From Desulfosudis oleivorans (lineage in GTDB: Bacteria > Desulfobacterota > Desulfobacteria > Desulfobacterales > SURF-7): DNA of 55,287 nucleotides. The notes beneath the pieces are model-generated. The model saw only the letters and a list, made by a program, of their open reading frames with translations. It searched no databases and was not told where the DNA came from. The DNA lies in contig DYJD01000038.1 in the NCBI GenBank assembly GCA_020723325.1, positions 1 to 55,287 on the forward strand, written 5' to 3'. Shown here piece after piece: positions 15,361-23,006 of the stretch. Numbering within the stretch: position 1 is the stretch's first letter; each line of letters starts with the position of its first letter. The translations under genes were made by a program, and so were the position numbers.

Positions 15361-16035
15361 ATGAAAAAGAACATGAAAATCTTGGACAATCTATGGCAGG
15401 TGGGCGGCGAGGACTTGTCCGGACCCGGCGATGCTGCCATTTATCTTGTAAGTTTCGGCAAAGAGGCGGCCCTCATCGATGCCGGCTGCGGTGAGGGGCA
15501 TCAGGCGCTCATGGGCAATATCTCCGACTGCCTGGGGGAAAGTATTCCGGTGACCCACCTCTTCCTGACCCATTGTCATTATGATCATACCGGCGGCGCT
15601 GCACGGCTGCGGGAAGATCTGAGCTGCCGCATCATCGCCCACGCCCTGGACGCAGCTTATCTTGAAAGCGGCAACAGCCAGGTGACGGCAGCCGCCTGGT
15701 ATGGCGCGCGCATGGAGCCATTGAAGATTGATGTGAGAATTCAAGGCGCAACCAAGTCCTTTGAAATCGGCGGCGGCCGAATAGAGGTAATACACTGGCC
15801 TGGACACTCGCCGGGTTCCGTGGTCTTGACCACCCGGCTGGAAGATCAGCTTGTACTGTTCGGCCAGGATGTTCACGGCCCCATCCATCCGGCGTTGCTT
15901 TCCGATGAAAAGTCTTATCAGGCATCCTTGCAAAAACTTTTGGACTTGGAGGCGGATTTACTCCTGGAAGGCCATTTCGGCATTTATCGCGGCAAGGAAA
16001 AGGTCCGCAAGTTCATTCGGTCTTTTTTGGCATGA
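15361..16035 (+). CDS. MBL-fold metallo-hydrolase
   Basis: A 224-residue protein from the ATG at 15361 (preceded by GTGAGG; an upstream start at 15274 would add unlikely sequence). The metal-binding signature HCHYDH (H71, H73, D75, H76) is complete, followed by HWPGHSPGS and a terminal EGHFG histidine. It resembles glyoxalase II-like and sulfur dioxygenase-like hydrolases. It overlaps the next gene by ATGA, so it is translationally coupled to the thioredoxin-cupin protein, which suggests a shared thiol or sulfur substrate. That functional link is inference. Confidence 0.85.
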   Translation: MKKNMKILDNLWQVGGEDLSGPGDAAIYLVSFGKEAALIDAGCGEGHQALMGNISDCLGESIPVTHLFLTHCHYDHTGGAARLREDLSCRIIAHALDAAYLESGNSQVTAAAWYGARMEPLKIDVRIQGATKSFEIGGGRIEVIHWPGHSPGSVVLTTRLEDQLVLFGQDVHGPIHPALLSDEKSYQASLQKLLDLEADLLLEGHFGIYRGKEKVRKFIRSFLA

Positions 16036-16889
16036 TGGAAACAGAATTAAAAAAATTGAAGATCGGCGGCCAGGCCATCGGCATCGTGGGTTTGAAAGCG
16101 GTTTTCCAAGCCATGGCTGCGGATTTTTCGCAAAAGACTGATGCTGATACAGCGGCGGAACTGGTCCGGCGTTTGGCGCAGCAGAATTACATTCCCGGCC
16201 ATCTGCGGGAAGAATACGGCCGGGCCTTTTTGAATGAATTCCATAAATTTTTAGGCCGGTCCGTTGAAACAAAGGAGGAAGCCGCGAGACTGGAGATAAA
16301 AATTCTGGGCGCCGGCTGCACCGTGTGCGACGGCCTTGAAAACGAGCTTATGGACATACTGGCGGAAATGGGATTGCCGGCGGATTTGGAACATGTGCGT
16401 GAACCGGCCGAGATCGCTGCCTACAAAGTCACCGGCACACCTGCCCTGGTGATCAACGGCAAGGTGATGAGTGTCGGTCCGGCCCCGCCCAGATTGCAGA
16501 TCAAAAAATGGCTCCAGGCCGGCAGTCATTCAAATCAATCCGGAGGAAATATGGAAAAAAACGTACTCATCAAAAACATCCCTTTTTCAGAGCCCCAGAA
16601 TCTTGCTGATTTGGTGGAATATGCCGAAGGCCGCGTGGTCAGCCGGACCTTTGCCCAAAAGCCCGGCATCGGACTAACTCTTTTTGCCTTTGACACGGGG
16701 GAAGGCGTCAGCACCCACACCGCCCCCGGCGATGCCATGGTGCAGGTGCTGGACGGCGAGGCCCTGGTGAACATCGACGGCAAGGAAATGACCGTGGGCA
16801 AAGGCCAGGTGGTGGTCATGCCGGCCAATGTGCCCCATGCGGTCACGGCCGTGAAGCGCTTCAAGATGCTGCTGATCGTGGTCAAATGA
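16032..16889 (+). CDS. Thioredoxin-fold and cupin fusion protein
   Basis: A 285-residue protein built of three parts. Residues 1-85 form a helical domain I do not recognise. Residues 90-165 are a small thioredoxin-like fold with the redox pair GCTVC (C96, C99) and the cis-Pro segment VTGTPALVING. Residues 174-285 are a single cupin barrel with STHTAPGDAMVQVLDGEA and MPANVPHAV. The cupin part has its own GGAGG followed by an in-frame ATG at 16551, so it may also be made alone as a 112-residue protein. The fusion therefore looks recent, or deliberately bicistronic. The start overlaps the MBL gene by 4 bp. Likely role: thiol redox coupled to a small-molecule or metal-binding cupin; the substrate is unknown. 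Confidence 0.8.
   Translation: MMETELKKLKIGGQAIGIVGLKAVFQAMAADFSQKTDADTAAELVRRLAQQNYIPGHLREEYGRAFLNEFHKFLGRSVETKEEAARLEIKILGAGCTVCDGLENELMDILAEMGLPADLEHVREPAEIAAYKVTGTPALVINGKVMSVGPAPPRLQIKKWLQAGSHSNQSGGNMEKNVLIKNIPFSEPQNLADLVEYAEGRVVSRTFAQKPGIGLTLFAFDTGEGVSTHTAPGDAMVQVLDGEALVNIDGKEMTVGKGQVVVMPANVPHAVTAVKRFKMLLIVVK
16542..16553 (+). promoter_or_regulatory. Internal ribosome-binding site and start for the cupin
   Basis: GGAGG (16542-16546) lies 4 bp ahead of ATG (16551-16553) inside the thioredoxin-cupin reading frame. It precedes MEKNVLIKNIPFSEP, the natural beginning of a stand-alone cupin. It is the only strong Shine-Dalgarno sequence in the gene. Confidence 0.55.
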
Positions 16890-16901
16890 TCGAAATCCTA
16901 C

Positions 16902-16940
16902 AGGTGGGTAGACTGAAGGCTGAAGACCGAAAATTTTAAG
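16902..16940. repeat. GAAGGCTGAAG-type short dispersed repeat
   Basis: CAGGTGGGTAGACTGAAGGC then TGAAGACCGAAAATT. Related copies are at about 15228-15250, in reverse near 30262-30298, and as an inverted pair at 49563-49675. Confidence 0.6.
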
Positions 16941-16953
16941 GTTAAAAGAAGAA

Positions 16954-17502
16954 ATGGAAACATGGGGCTTACCCTTCCAACGGGCCTATTGGGTTCGGCC
17001 GGGCCTGTTGATGGCCGGCTGTTATCCGGGTTCGCCGGACCCGGCAGAAGCTTCTCAAAAGCTGAAAAGTCTTTTGGACTGCGGAGTCCGGACGTTTGTC
17101 AATCTCATGGAATCCCATGAGTTGGATCACAGCGGGAGACCCTTTGCCGGTTATGAAGACCTGCTGCGATCTCTGGCTGAAGAACATGATCGGCCGATCT
17201 CCCTTGCCAGCTTTCCGATAAAGGACCTCTGGATCCCCACTCGCCGGGATATGGGCCGTATCCTGGATTATATCGATGCTGCCATTGAAAAGACGCCTGC
17301 GGTTTATGTGCACTGCTGGGGCGGTCGCGGCCGCACCGGAACCATAGTGGGCTGCTATCTGGCGCGCCACGGCTATGCAGCGGACGGCCAGGTGCCGGCC
17401 ATGATCCAGCGCCTCCGGAAGAATGTGGAAGACGTCCACTTGGCATCTCCGGAAACCAATCAGCAGATGGACATGGTTCTGTCCTGGGTAGCCGGGGAAT
17501 GA
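16954..17502 (+). CDS. Dual-specificity/tyrosine phosphatase family protein
   Basis: A 182-residue cytoplasmic phosphatase of the cysteine-based PTP superfamily. The P-loop is HCWGGRGRTGT with catalytic C121 and R127. A likely general acid lies in SFPIKDLWIPT (near D92). N-terminal sequence FQRAYWVRPGLLMAGCYPG is typical of small bacterial and archaeal DSP-like enzymes. No signal peptide is present. It is 64 bp downstream of the thioredoxin-cupin gene, with a dispersed repeat in the gap. The substrate (phosphotyrosine, phosphoinositide or another phosphoester) cannot be inferred. Confidence 0.85.
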   Translation: METWGLPFQRAYWVRPGLLMAGCYPGSPDPAEASQKLKSLLDCGVRTFVNLMESHELDHSGRPFAGYEDLLRSLAEEHDRPISLASFPIKDLWIPTRRDMGRILDYIDAAIEKTPAVYVHCWGGRGRTGTIVGCYLARHGYAADGQVPAMIQRLRKNVEDVHLASPETNQQMDMVLSWVAGE

Positions 17503-17570
17503 CAGGATCTTCGGGCGCTATCGGCCCACACACTATCCCTCAGTAAGATTCTCCCTAGTTTCAATATTCA

Positions 17571-17601
17571 GTTACGATATTCTGCAATCTACGATATTTC
17601 G
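17571..17601 (+). promoter_or_regulatory. Putative activator binding site (UAS), copy 1
   Basis: This 31-bp sequence contains two boxes TACGATATTCTG and TACGATATTTCG, 17 bp apart. It recurs at 20502-20532 with 28 of 31 bases the same. In both places a GG-N10-GC sigma-54-like promoter follows, 103 and 102 bp from the start of the motif. That layout is what an upstream activating sequence for a sigma-54 activator would look like. The activator gene at 18879-20483 lies between the two copies. Confidence 0.65.
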
Positions 17602-17672
17602 CTACCGGCCGGATGGCTTTAATTTTTTTATAACATTTTGTTATTTTGAGATTTAATTCTTTTGGAAAGAAC

Positions 17673-17688
17673 CGGTATCGATATTGCT
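17673..17688 (+). promoter_or_regulatory. Candidate sigma-54 promoter for the TIGR04076-like gene
   Basis: CGGTATCGATATTGCT has GG (17674-17675) and GC (17686-17687) separated by exactly 10 bp, with TTGCT at the -12 element. The -24 half is weak relative to TGGCACG. Its close match at 20603-20618 and the conserved spacing to the upstream motif raise confidence above that of a lone hit. Confidence 0.6.
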
Positions 17689-17714
17689 ATATCTTTGTCA
17701 AAGAATGAATTTTT

Positions 17715-17794
17715 GGCCTTGATCATCGTTTCGGCCGTATCGCGGCTGGAAGCCGCTCCCACAATGAAGGTCAGCCGAAACGGTGATCAAGGCT
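17715..17794. mobile_element. 80-bp MITE-like element, copy A
   Basis: It begins GGCCTTGATCATCGTTTCGG and ends CCGAAACGGTGATCAAGGCT, forming about 21-bp inverted ends with one or two mismatches. The centre is GCGGCTGGAAGCCGCTCCCAC. It is flanked by exact 8-bp duplications GAATTTTT (17707-17714 and 17795-17802; a ninth base T also matches if the end is moved by one). No coding capacity. It lies in the predicted leader of the gene at 17941. Confidence 0.92.
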
Positions 17795-17840
17795 GAATTT
17801 TTATATTCGCTTTTTAGCAGGATAATCAACTTATCAAAAA

Positions 17841-17920
17841 GTCTTGGTCATCATTTCAGCCATCCTCTATTGTGGGAGCGGCTTCCAGCCGCGATACAAC
17901 CGAAATCGTGACCAAGGCCG
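17841..17920. mobile_element. 80-bp MITE-like element, copy B (inverted)
   Basis: The same element in reverse orientation (GTGGGAGCGGCTTCCAGCCG in the centre), flanked by exact 8-bp duplications ATCAAAAA (17833-17840 and 17921-17928). The right-hand duplication directly abuts the AAAGGAGG ribosome-binding site of the next gene. Confidence 0.92.
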
Positions 17921-17940
17921 ATCAAAAAAAAGGAGGCATT

Positions 17941-18378
17941 ATGCTAGCAGGTCCCGAAGCAGAATTATTTAAAATCGGAACCGGTTTAAGCGACGAGACA
18001 GTGGCCAATCTATCACCAAGCGTTGAAAAACTTTTTAAAGCGATTCCAAATTTATCAAAATACCAAATCGTTGCCGAGGTGATTAAGTCCGAGCATTGTT
18101 TTGCGCAAATAAAGGTGGGTGACCGGCTTGTCTTTGATCCATTTTTAAATCCACAGAAATCGACGAGTGTCATGTGCCCGGAAGCGTTGCTTCCCATTAC
18201 CATACGCGTTCTTGGATTATGGGAAATGTATGCGGAATGGGCCGAATCGGAGAAAGCTAAATTGCCGGTGATCATCTTTCAGAATGTACGTTGCCTGGAT
18301 CCGGGCCTTGAAGATGGGGGAGTAGGTTGTGTGATCTATCGGATAAAGACAGAGCCACAGGCATTGCCCGATGATTGA
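17941..18378 (+). CDS. TIGR04076-like family protein
   Basis: A 145-residue protein from ATG 17941, preceded by AAAGGAGGCATT; an upstream start would translate the MITE. The segment YQIVAEVIKSEHCFAQIKVG, then DRLVFD and CPEALLPI, matches the TIGR04076 family, whose function is unknown and which is common in anaerobes. Conserved Cys residues in EHC, MCPEAL and VRCLDPG suggest a metal or thiol role. Upstream are a predicted activator site, a sigma-54-type promoter and two MITE copies within the leader. Downstream, a 230-bp element separates it from a truncated FAD oxidoreductase with which it may once have formed an operon (about 37 bp apart without the insertion). Confidence 0.75.
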   Translation: MLAGPEAELFKIGTGLSDETVANLSPSVEKLFKAIPNLSKYQIVAEVIKSEHCFAQIKVGDRLVFDPFLNPQKSTSVMCPEALLPITIRVLGLWEMYAEWAESEKAKLPVIIFQNVRCLDPGLEDGGVGCVIYRIKTEPQALPDD

Positions 18379-18394
18379 CTAAGGAAAAAAATCG

Positions 18395-18624
18395 GGCCTT
18401 GGCCATCGTTTCGGCCAGTCAGAAAAATCCGAAATTCGAATGTCGAAATACGAAACAAATTCGAATTAGCAAAATTCAAATAAAACAAAATTGGCTATCA
18501 TTTCGACCATCGAGCTGCTGCTTTTTGTTTTGGTTATTAGGTCATTGAAATTTTGAATTTGTTTCGAATTTCAGATTTCGATATTCGAATTTCACTAGTT
18601 ATGGCCGAAACGATGATCAAGGCT
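18395..18624. mobile_element. 230-bp element with MITE-type ends and TTCGAAT core
   Basis: The ends GGCCTTGGCCATCGTTTCGG and CCGAAACGATGATCAAGGCT match those of the 80-bp element. The flanks AAAAATCG (18387-18394) and AGAAATCG (18625-18632) agree at 7 of 8 bases, consistent with an aged target duplication. The interior differs: long inverted arms rich in TTCGAAT and GAAACAAATTCGAATT surround about 75 bp of unique sequence. The same core stands alone at 49774-49936. Confidence 0.8.
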
Positions 18625-18653
18625 AGAAATCGGCTTTTAATGAGTATGGTCTT

Positions 18654-18893
18654 ATGCAGAATTTAAAAATAATGAACTGTGATGTGGCTGTTGTGGGGGC
18701 CGGACCTGCGGGTGCTACTGCAGCCAGGGAAAGTGTTCGCCGGGGGCTGGATACGATTATTATCGAAAAACACAGTATCCCGCGCTACAAGATCTGCTCA
18801 GGCTTGCTCATTCCGGAATCAATAGCTTTGGATATGATGAAATGGTTATTGGTTACATGCAAGATGAGAAAAGGCGGACTACCCAACGGATAA
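18654..18893 (+). pseudogene. Truncated FAD-dependent oxidoreductase
   Basis: The first 60 or so residues are a normal start of a geranylgeranyl reductase-like flavoprotein: CDVAVVGAGPAGATAARESV, then an acidic EK after the second strand, then RYKICSGLLIPES. Similarity then ends and the frame runs into unrelated sequence that overlaps the 3-prime end of the convergent sigma-54 activator. The rest of the domain (about 300 residues) is missing. It is probably the relic of a second gene in the operon with the TIGR04076-like gene. A full-length relative is at 14006-15187. Confidence 0.8.
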
Positions 18894-20483
18894 ATTGAGG
18901 CGCTCTCCTTGATGGATGATTCCAAGGGCTTTTATCCGTGATCGCAAGGTGGTCGGTTTCAATCCCAACAAGTCGGCTGCTCCGCCTTTGCCTTGGATTT
19001 TCCAATTGCACTTTTGCAGGGCGTTCAGGATGTTTTTTCGCTGAAGTGCAATCCACTCATTCTCTCTGATGATTTGATTGCCTTTGGGATTGTTCGCGAT
19101 GGCCCCGCTTGCATCCCGGCTGATTTTGGGAAGAAAAGAAAAACTCAAATCTCCGCCTTTGGAAATAATCACTGCCCGTTCGATTATGTTCTGCAGCTCG
19201 CGGACATTACCCGGCCAATGATACTGATGAAGCGTTTGTAGCTGGTTTTTTGTAAGCATTGCTTTTGGCTGGCCCAAGCGCCGACAGGCTTTTTCAATAA
19301 AGTGATGCGCCAATGGCAGAATATCTTCTATACGCTGGCGAAGAGGGGGGATTTCAATCGGGAAAACCGCCAAACGATAGTAAAGGTCTTGCCGAAAACG
19401 ACCTCTCTTGATGTCTTCAATCAGATTTCGATTGGTTGCTGCGATCACTCGAACAGATACTTGGATGGTCTTCTCATCGCCAATGCGCTCAAATCTCCCT
19501 TCTTGCAAGACACGCAGCAATTTAACCTGCAGGCCCGGCGGAATTTCTCCAACCTCATCCAAAAAAATGGTTCCCTTGTCCGCCAATTGAAAACGACCGG
19601 TACGGTTGTGAATGGCGCCGGAAAAAGAGCCGCGCACATGTCCGAAAAATTCACTCTCAAACAGCTCTCGAGGCACTGCGGCACAATTTACCTTGATAAA
19701 AGGGCGATCAGCCCTGGCGCTGTTTTCATGGATGTACCTGGCAATGAGTTCCTTGCCGGTGCCGGATTCACCGGTTATCAGAACACTCACGTCGGTGGGC
19801 GCCGCGATTTCCACTTGTTTGATTATGCGGTGCAAGGCGTTGCTGGCGCCGACGATTTGTCCGAATGTATATACCTCCTTAACCTCTTCGCGTAAGTATT
19901 CATTCTCCATTTCAAGCTGGATTTTCAGACGCCTGATTTCTTCACTTGCACGCGCCTTTGAAACCGCGGCAGCAAGGGAATCGGCAAGGATGCGTTGCAG
20001 CAACAGACCCTCGGAATCTTTTTGGTGGTCATGTTCGAAAAGAAAAACGCCGAAAACACCGATAAGATCGCCGTCCACAATCATGGGCGAGGCGATATAT
20101 TCGACGATACCCTCATTCAGCGCCCATTCCGGCCGCTCCCATTGCTCGCTGCTATGGGCCCATACCTGGCGTCTTTCAGTTGCCGCTTTTCCGATAAGCT
20201 GCTCTTCAAAAGGCAGCCAGGCATAAGTGCCTTGCTGGTGGGTCCAAGTCTCAGGGGAAGTTTTGGTTCGATACAACTTTTCAAATAAGTGCAATCCATT
20301 TTCAGAATTTGCTTTTTGGGGGTCTGATTCATTTTTCAATATGTCCACAAGCCAGACGCAACAGCATGCGGCTTCTTTCTGTTGCAAAAAAAAACGTTTG
20401 CAGGCTTCAAAAACGCCATGCAAGGAGCTTTCCCGTATCAGCGACAACAGAAAATCCTTATAGGCATCAAATGGGTCGGTCAT
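18879..20483 (-). CDS. Sigma-54-dependent activator with GAF domain
   Basis: A 534-residue enhancer-binding protein. Residues about 15-180 form a GAF-like sensor, about 205-440 the AAA+ domain (Walker A GESGTGKE, Walker [10 protein letters not shown]), and the C-terminus a Fis-type helix-turn-helix ([20 protein letters not shown]). The sigma-54 contact loop reads GSFSGA (285-290) instead of GAFTGA. The family uses ATP to remodel sigma-54 RNA polymerase in response to a signal bound by the sensor; the ligand is unknown. It is divergent from the radical SAM cluster, and a copy of the 31-bp motif lies 19 bp upstream of its start codon, so it may regulate itself, the cluster, and the TIGR04076 gene. 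Confidence 0.9.
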   Translation of the reverse strand: MTDPFDAYKDFLLSLIRESSLHGVFEACKRFFLQQKEAACCCVWLVDILKNESDPQKANSENGLHLFEKLYRTKTSPETWTHQQGTYAWLPFEEQLIGKAATERRQVWAHSSEQWERPEWALNEGIVEYIASPMIVDGDLIGVFGVFLFEHDHQKDSEGLLLQRILADSLAAAVSKARASEEIRRLKIQLEMENEYLREEVKEVYTFGQIVGASNALHRIIKQVEIAAPTDVSVLITGESGTGKELIARYIHENSARADRPFIKVNCAAVPRELFESEFFGHVRGSFSGAIHNRTGRFQLADKGTIFLDEVGEIPPGLQVKLLRVLQEGRFERIGDEKTIQVSVRVIAATNRNLIEDIKRGRFRQDLYYRLAVFPIEIPPLRQRIEDILPLAHHFIEKACRRLGQPKAMLTKNQLQTLHQYHWPGNVRELQNIIERAVIISKGGDLSFSFLPKISRDASGAIANNPKGNQIIRENEWIALQRKNILNALQKCNWKIQGKGGAADLLGLKPTTLRSRIKALGIIHQGERLNLSVG

Positions 20484-20501
20484 TTTGTAGTTCCATTTTT
20501 A

Positions 20502-20532
20502 GTTACGATATTTTGTAATCCACGATATTTCG
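20502..20532 (+). promoter_or_regulatory. Putative activator binding site (UAS), copy 2
   Basis: It contains TACGATATTTTG and CACGATATTTCG, 17 bp apart, 28 of 31 bases identical to 17571-17601. It is 19 bp upstream of the activator start codon on one side and 102 bp upstream of a GG-N10-GC promoter on the other. Confidence 0.65.
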
Positions 20533-20602
20533 TCGGTGGCAAGTTGTCAATAATTGTCATGTAACAGTTTAAAATTTCGAAATTTATTCACCATCGGCAA
20601 GT

Positions 20603-20618
20603 CGGTATCTATTTTGCT
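20603..20618 (+). promoter_or_regulatory. Candidate sigma-54 promoter for the radical SAM cluster
   Basis: CGGTATCTATTTTGCT has GG (20604-20605) and GC (20616-20617) with a 10-bp interval and a good TTTTGCT -12 part. It shares 14 of 16 bases with 17673-17688 although the surrounding DNA is diverged. It is 206 bp upstream of the first cluster gene, with a degraded MITE in between. Confidence 0.6.
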
Positions 20619-20636
20619 CTTATTTAATTCGAAACA

Positions 20637-20706
20637 GCTTTGACCATCATTTCAGTCGAATCGCGGCTGGAAGCCGCTCCCACATTATTAGGGATGGCCA
20701 AGGCTT
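20637..20706. mobile_element. Degraded MITE-like element, copy E
   Basis: GCTTTGACCATCATTTCAGT, then the intact centre GCGGCTGGAAGCCGCTCCCAC, then a shortened right end GGATGGCCAAGGC. About 10 bp are missing compared with full copies and I find no clear target duplication. It lies in the leader of the radical SAM cluster. Confidence 0.7.
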
Positions 20707-20823
20707 TCGATGCTCATTTGAGTCCGTGAAAAATTTAAGGCGGTTTAAGTCCAATTTAATTAGACCTCGCTAAACACGGTTCATTCAAGCGCATCCCAAT
20801 ACCATAAAAGGAGGAGTTTGCCC

Positions 20824-22308
20824 ATGAACCAAATGCCAAAGCCCAAAACCAGCGACCTGATTGAACGGTCCCGGAAAATTCTTGCGGAAAAAAAATTGGA
20901 CGAGGTCTGGAAGGCTGGAATCCACAGAGATCCAACCAAGTATCACATCACGGTGATGTATCCGCCGCTGAAAACCATGGCCCCCATCCCTGAGGAAACG
21001 ATTTTTTCGGATTTTCAAAACAAAAGAAATGAATTCACCTTGTACATCCACATCCCCTTTTGCAGCGGCAAATGCAGCTTTTGCTATTTTTACCAGATTG
21101 AAAAGCCGGAAACTCATTTGGTCAATACCTATCTTGCGGCCCTTAAAAAAGAGATTCGCATTGTGGAAAAAAAGATCCGGGATCAGATCGGGCCGGTGAA
21201 GGTAAAGTCCATTTTTTTCGGCGGCGGCAGTCCGACCATGTTGAGCGCGGATCAATTCAGCGATTTGATGGGGAGTGTCAAGGAGTCCTTTGAATTGCCC
21301 GCGGCTACTGAAATCACCGTTGAAATTCATCCGGAGATCTGTAAAAGCAACGGCCGTTCCCTGTTGGAATGCTACCGCGGCAATGGCGTCAATCGGTTGA
21401 ACATCGGTGTGCAGAGTTTTGACAATCACATCCTGAAGCTCACCAACAGGCGGCATACGGCGAGTGACGCGCTCCAAACCTACAAATCCGCCCGCAGCGC
21501 CGGGTTTGAAAATATCAACATCGACTTGCTCTACCCATTGCCGGATTTGACCCCGCCCATCTGGGAACAAACCTTGAACACGGCTTTTGGACTAGAGCCG
21601 GAATCGGTAACCACTTATTTTACCGCCTTTCGGCAACCATCTCCGATCTTTAAATTCTTTCATAAATCACCCCAGCGTTTTCCCAATGAAGCCACCAATC
21701 ATCTCTTCCGCATCATGACCATGGAAAAAGCCAAGGAAAGAGGTTTTCGAAGCGATGAATTGATCGATTGGTTTGTCAAGCCCCGGGAAGGCTTCCATTA
21801 TGAGCATCAAAAGAGCGAGGCCAGGCAAACCGAAGACGTTCAATTGCTCTCCTTTGGCAGCGGTGTTTTCACCTATCTGAATTATCACCAATATTACAAT
21901 TATCCGGATGTGAAAACCTATTGTGAATGCCTGAACCAGGAAAAACTGCCCATCTGGAAGGGTATCCGTTTGTCTAGAACGGAAAGACTGTCCCGGGCCA
22001 TGGTGCTGGGGGTGAAATCCGGCGTCGTGAACATGGAACGACTTGCAAACAACTTTCAAGAAAATGTTTATCAAAAATATCATGATCTGCTTCACAACCT
22101 GCAGCGCCTTGGTCTTTTGGAAAAGAGCAATCAGGACATTCGGCTGTCGGATAAAGGCATATTATTTGCCGATGAAATCGCGGTTCAATTTCTGTCCTCG
22201 GAGATCCGCCAAAAGCTCATGGAGCAAAAGCATGTATTTGATCCGGAGCTGGAGATGATTAATACCTATAATTTTATGTATGACATGGATGGACTCAATC
22301 TTGTATAA
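20824..22308 (+). CDS. HemW-like radical SAM protein (class C type)
   Basis: A 494-residue radical SAM enzyme. LYIHIPFCSGKCSFC holds the [4Fe-4S] cysteines C80, C84 and C87; the SAM-binding FFGGGSPT and the HemN/HemW signature RLNIGVQSFD and INIDLLYPLP follow. True HemW inserts or chaperones heme, and HemN oxidises coproporphyrinogen. Relatives in biosynthetic clusters are class C methylases using two SAM molecules. This one lacks the HemN CxxC extension and is about 100 residues longer than HemW, with a winged-helix-like C-terminus (SRTERLSRAM...LGLLEKSNQDIRLSDKG), as in other HemN relatives. ATG 20824 is chosen over TTG 20818 because AGGAGG is at proper distance. First gene of a five-gene plus-strand operon. 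Confidence 0.85.
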   Translation: MNQMPKPKTSDLIERSRKILAEKKLDEVWKAGIHRDPTKYHITVMYPPLKTMAPIPEETIFSDFQNKRNEFTLYIHIPFCSGKCSFCYFYQIEKPETHLVNTYLAALKKEIRIVEKKIRDQIGPVKVKSIFFGGGSPTMLSADQFSDLMGSVKESFELPAATEITVEIHPEICKSNGRSLLECYRGNGVNRLNIGVQSFDNHILKLTNRRHTASDALQTYKSARSAGFENINIDLLYPLPDLTPPIWEQTLNTAFGLEPESVTTYFTAFRQPSPIFKFFHKSPQRFPNEATNHLFRIMTMEKAKERGFRSDELIDWFVKPREGFHYEHQKSEARQTEDVQLLSFGSGVFTYLNYHQYYNYPDVKTYCECLNQEKLPIWKGIRLSRTERLSRAMVLGVKSGVVNMERLANNFQENVYQKYHDLLHNLQRLGLLEKSNQDIRLSDKGILFADEIAVQFLSSEIRQKLMEQKHVFDPELEMINTYNFMYDMDGLNLV

Positions 22309-22320
22309 CAGGAGGCGCTG

Positions 22321-22956
22321 ATGAAAACCAAAACCATAAATCATCGGCCAGGGGCCGGCCCAGGGCAGAAAAACAATGGGTTTGCCTATGAATATACCCG
22401 CAACCCGGATTTGCTTGAGCAATACTTTCGTTTGCGGGAGGACTGCTACCGCAAGGACTGGAATCTCGCGGTATTTTCCGGGGCGGAAGACGAGCATGAC
22501 CAGCAAGGCCATATCCTGATCGTGCGACAGGGCGACAAAGTGATCGGCGGCGGCCGGGTGGTCTTTCGTTACAATTTTTCTCCCTTGAAATTGCCCATGG
22601 AGACCGATTCCTTTTTGCTGCATCAACAAGTCCCCGAGATGGGCAAGGGAGAGAAGCTCATCGGTGAAATCGGCCGTATCGCGGTTTTACCGGAATACAG
22701 GGGGTACAAATTAACCAATATCGTTTTTTATCTTTTGGCGAAGTCGCAATTATGCGGCTGTCACTATTTAACCACGGTGGCTCCGGTCGAGCAGGCCGTA
22801 AGGTACACGAAAATCGCTGATAAATTCGGTATGAAAATATCAACTATGGAAAGCATACCTGTTGCTGCTCACCCCTACTATAATAATATCGAGATGCGGC
22901 TGCTGATAATAGATATATCTGCGTTGCCGGATTGCAGTTATCTGCTGACCAGCTAA
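22321..22956 (+). CDS. LuxI/FeeM-like N-acyltransferase (GNAT fold)
   Basis: A 211-residue protein resembling acyl-homoserine-lactone and N-acyl amino acid synthases. The N-terminal part YFRLREDCYRKDWNL then DEHDQQGHILIVRQGDKVIG, then GGRVVFR, follows the pattern R..VF...L-W....E.DE.D in LuxI, including acidic residues before the beta strand. GEIGRIAVLPEYRG is the acyl-CoA/ACP-binding GNAT motif. Such enzymes join a fatty acyl chain to an amino acid or SAM-derived amine. The substrate is not predictable and it is not a close LuxI. GGAGG precedes the ATG. It starts 12 bp after the radical SAM gene, so the two are cotranscribed. Confidence 0.7.
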   Translation: MKTKTINHRPGAGPGQKNNGFAYEYTRNPDLLEQYFRLREDCYRKDWNLAVFSGAEDEHDQQGHILIVRQGDKVIGGGRVVFRYNFSPLKLPMETDSFLLHQQVPEMGKGEKLIGEIGRIAVLPEYRGYKLTNIVFYLLAKSQLCGCHYLTTVAPVEQAVRYTKIADKFGMKISTMESIPVAAHPYYNNIEMRLLIIDISALPDCSYLLTS

Positions 22957-23006
22957 AACGATGAAATTCAGACCTGTTTCTTTGTGGAACGTTAATTGGG
23001 GGAGAA

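Noticed and set aside
20603-20618. The GG-N10-GC site taken alone as a promoter
   Set aside because: Alone it would be too weak (-24 is CGGTATC). I kept it only because the pair at 17673 and the spacing to the shared motif agree.
20824-22308. Calling the radical SAM protein HemN (coproporphyrinogen oxidase)
   Set aside because: The CxxxCxxC context, extra length and non-heme neighbours do not support a heme role; HemW-like is as far as the sequence allows.
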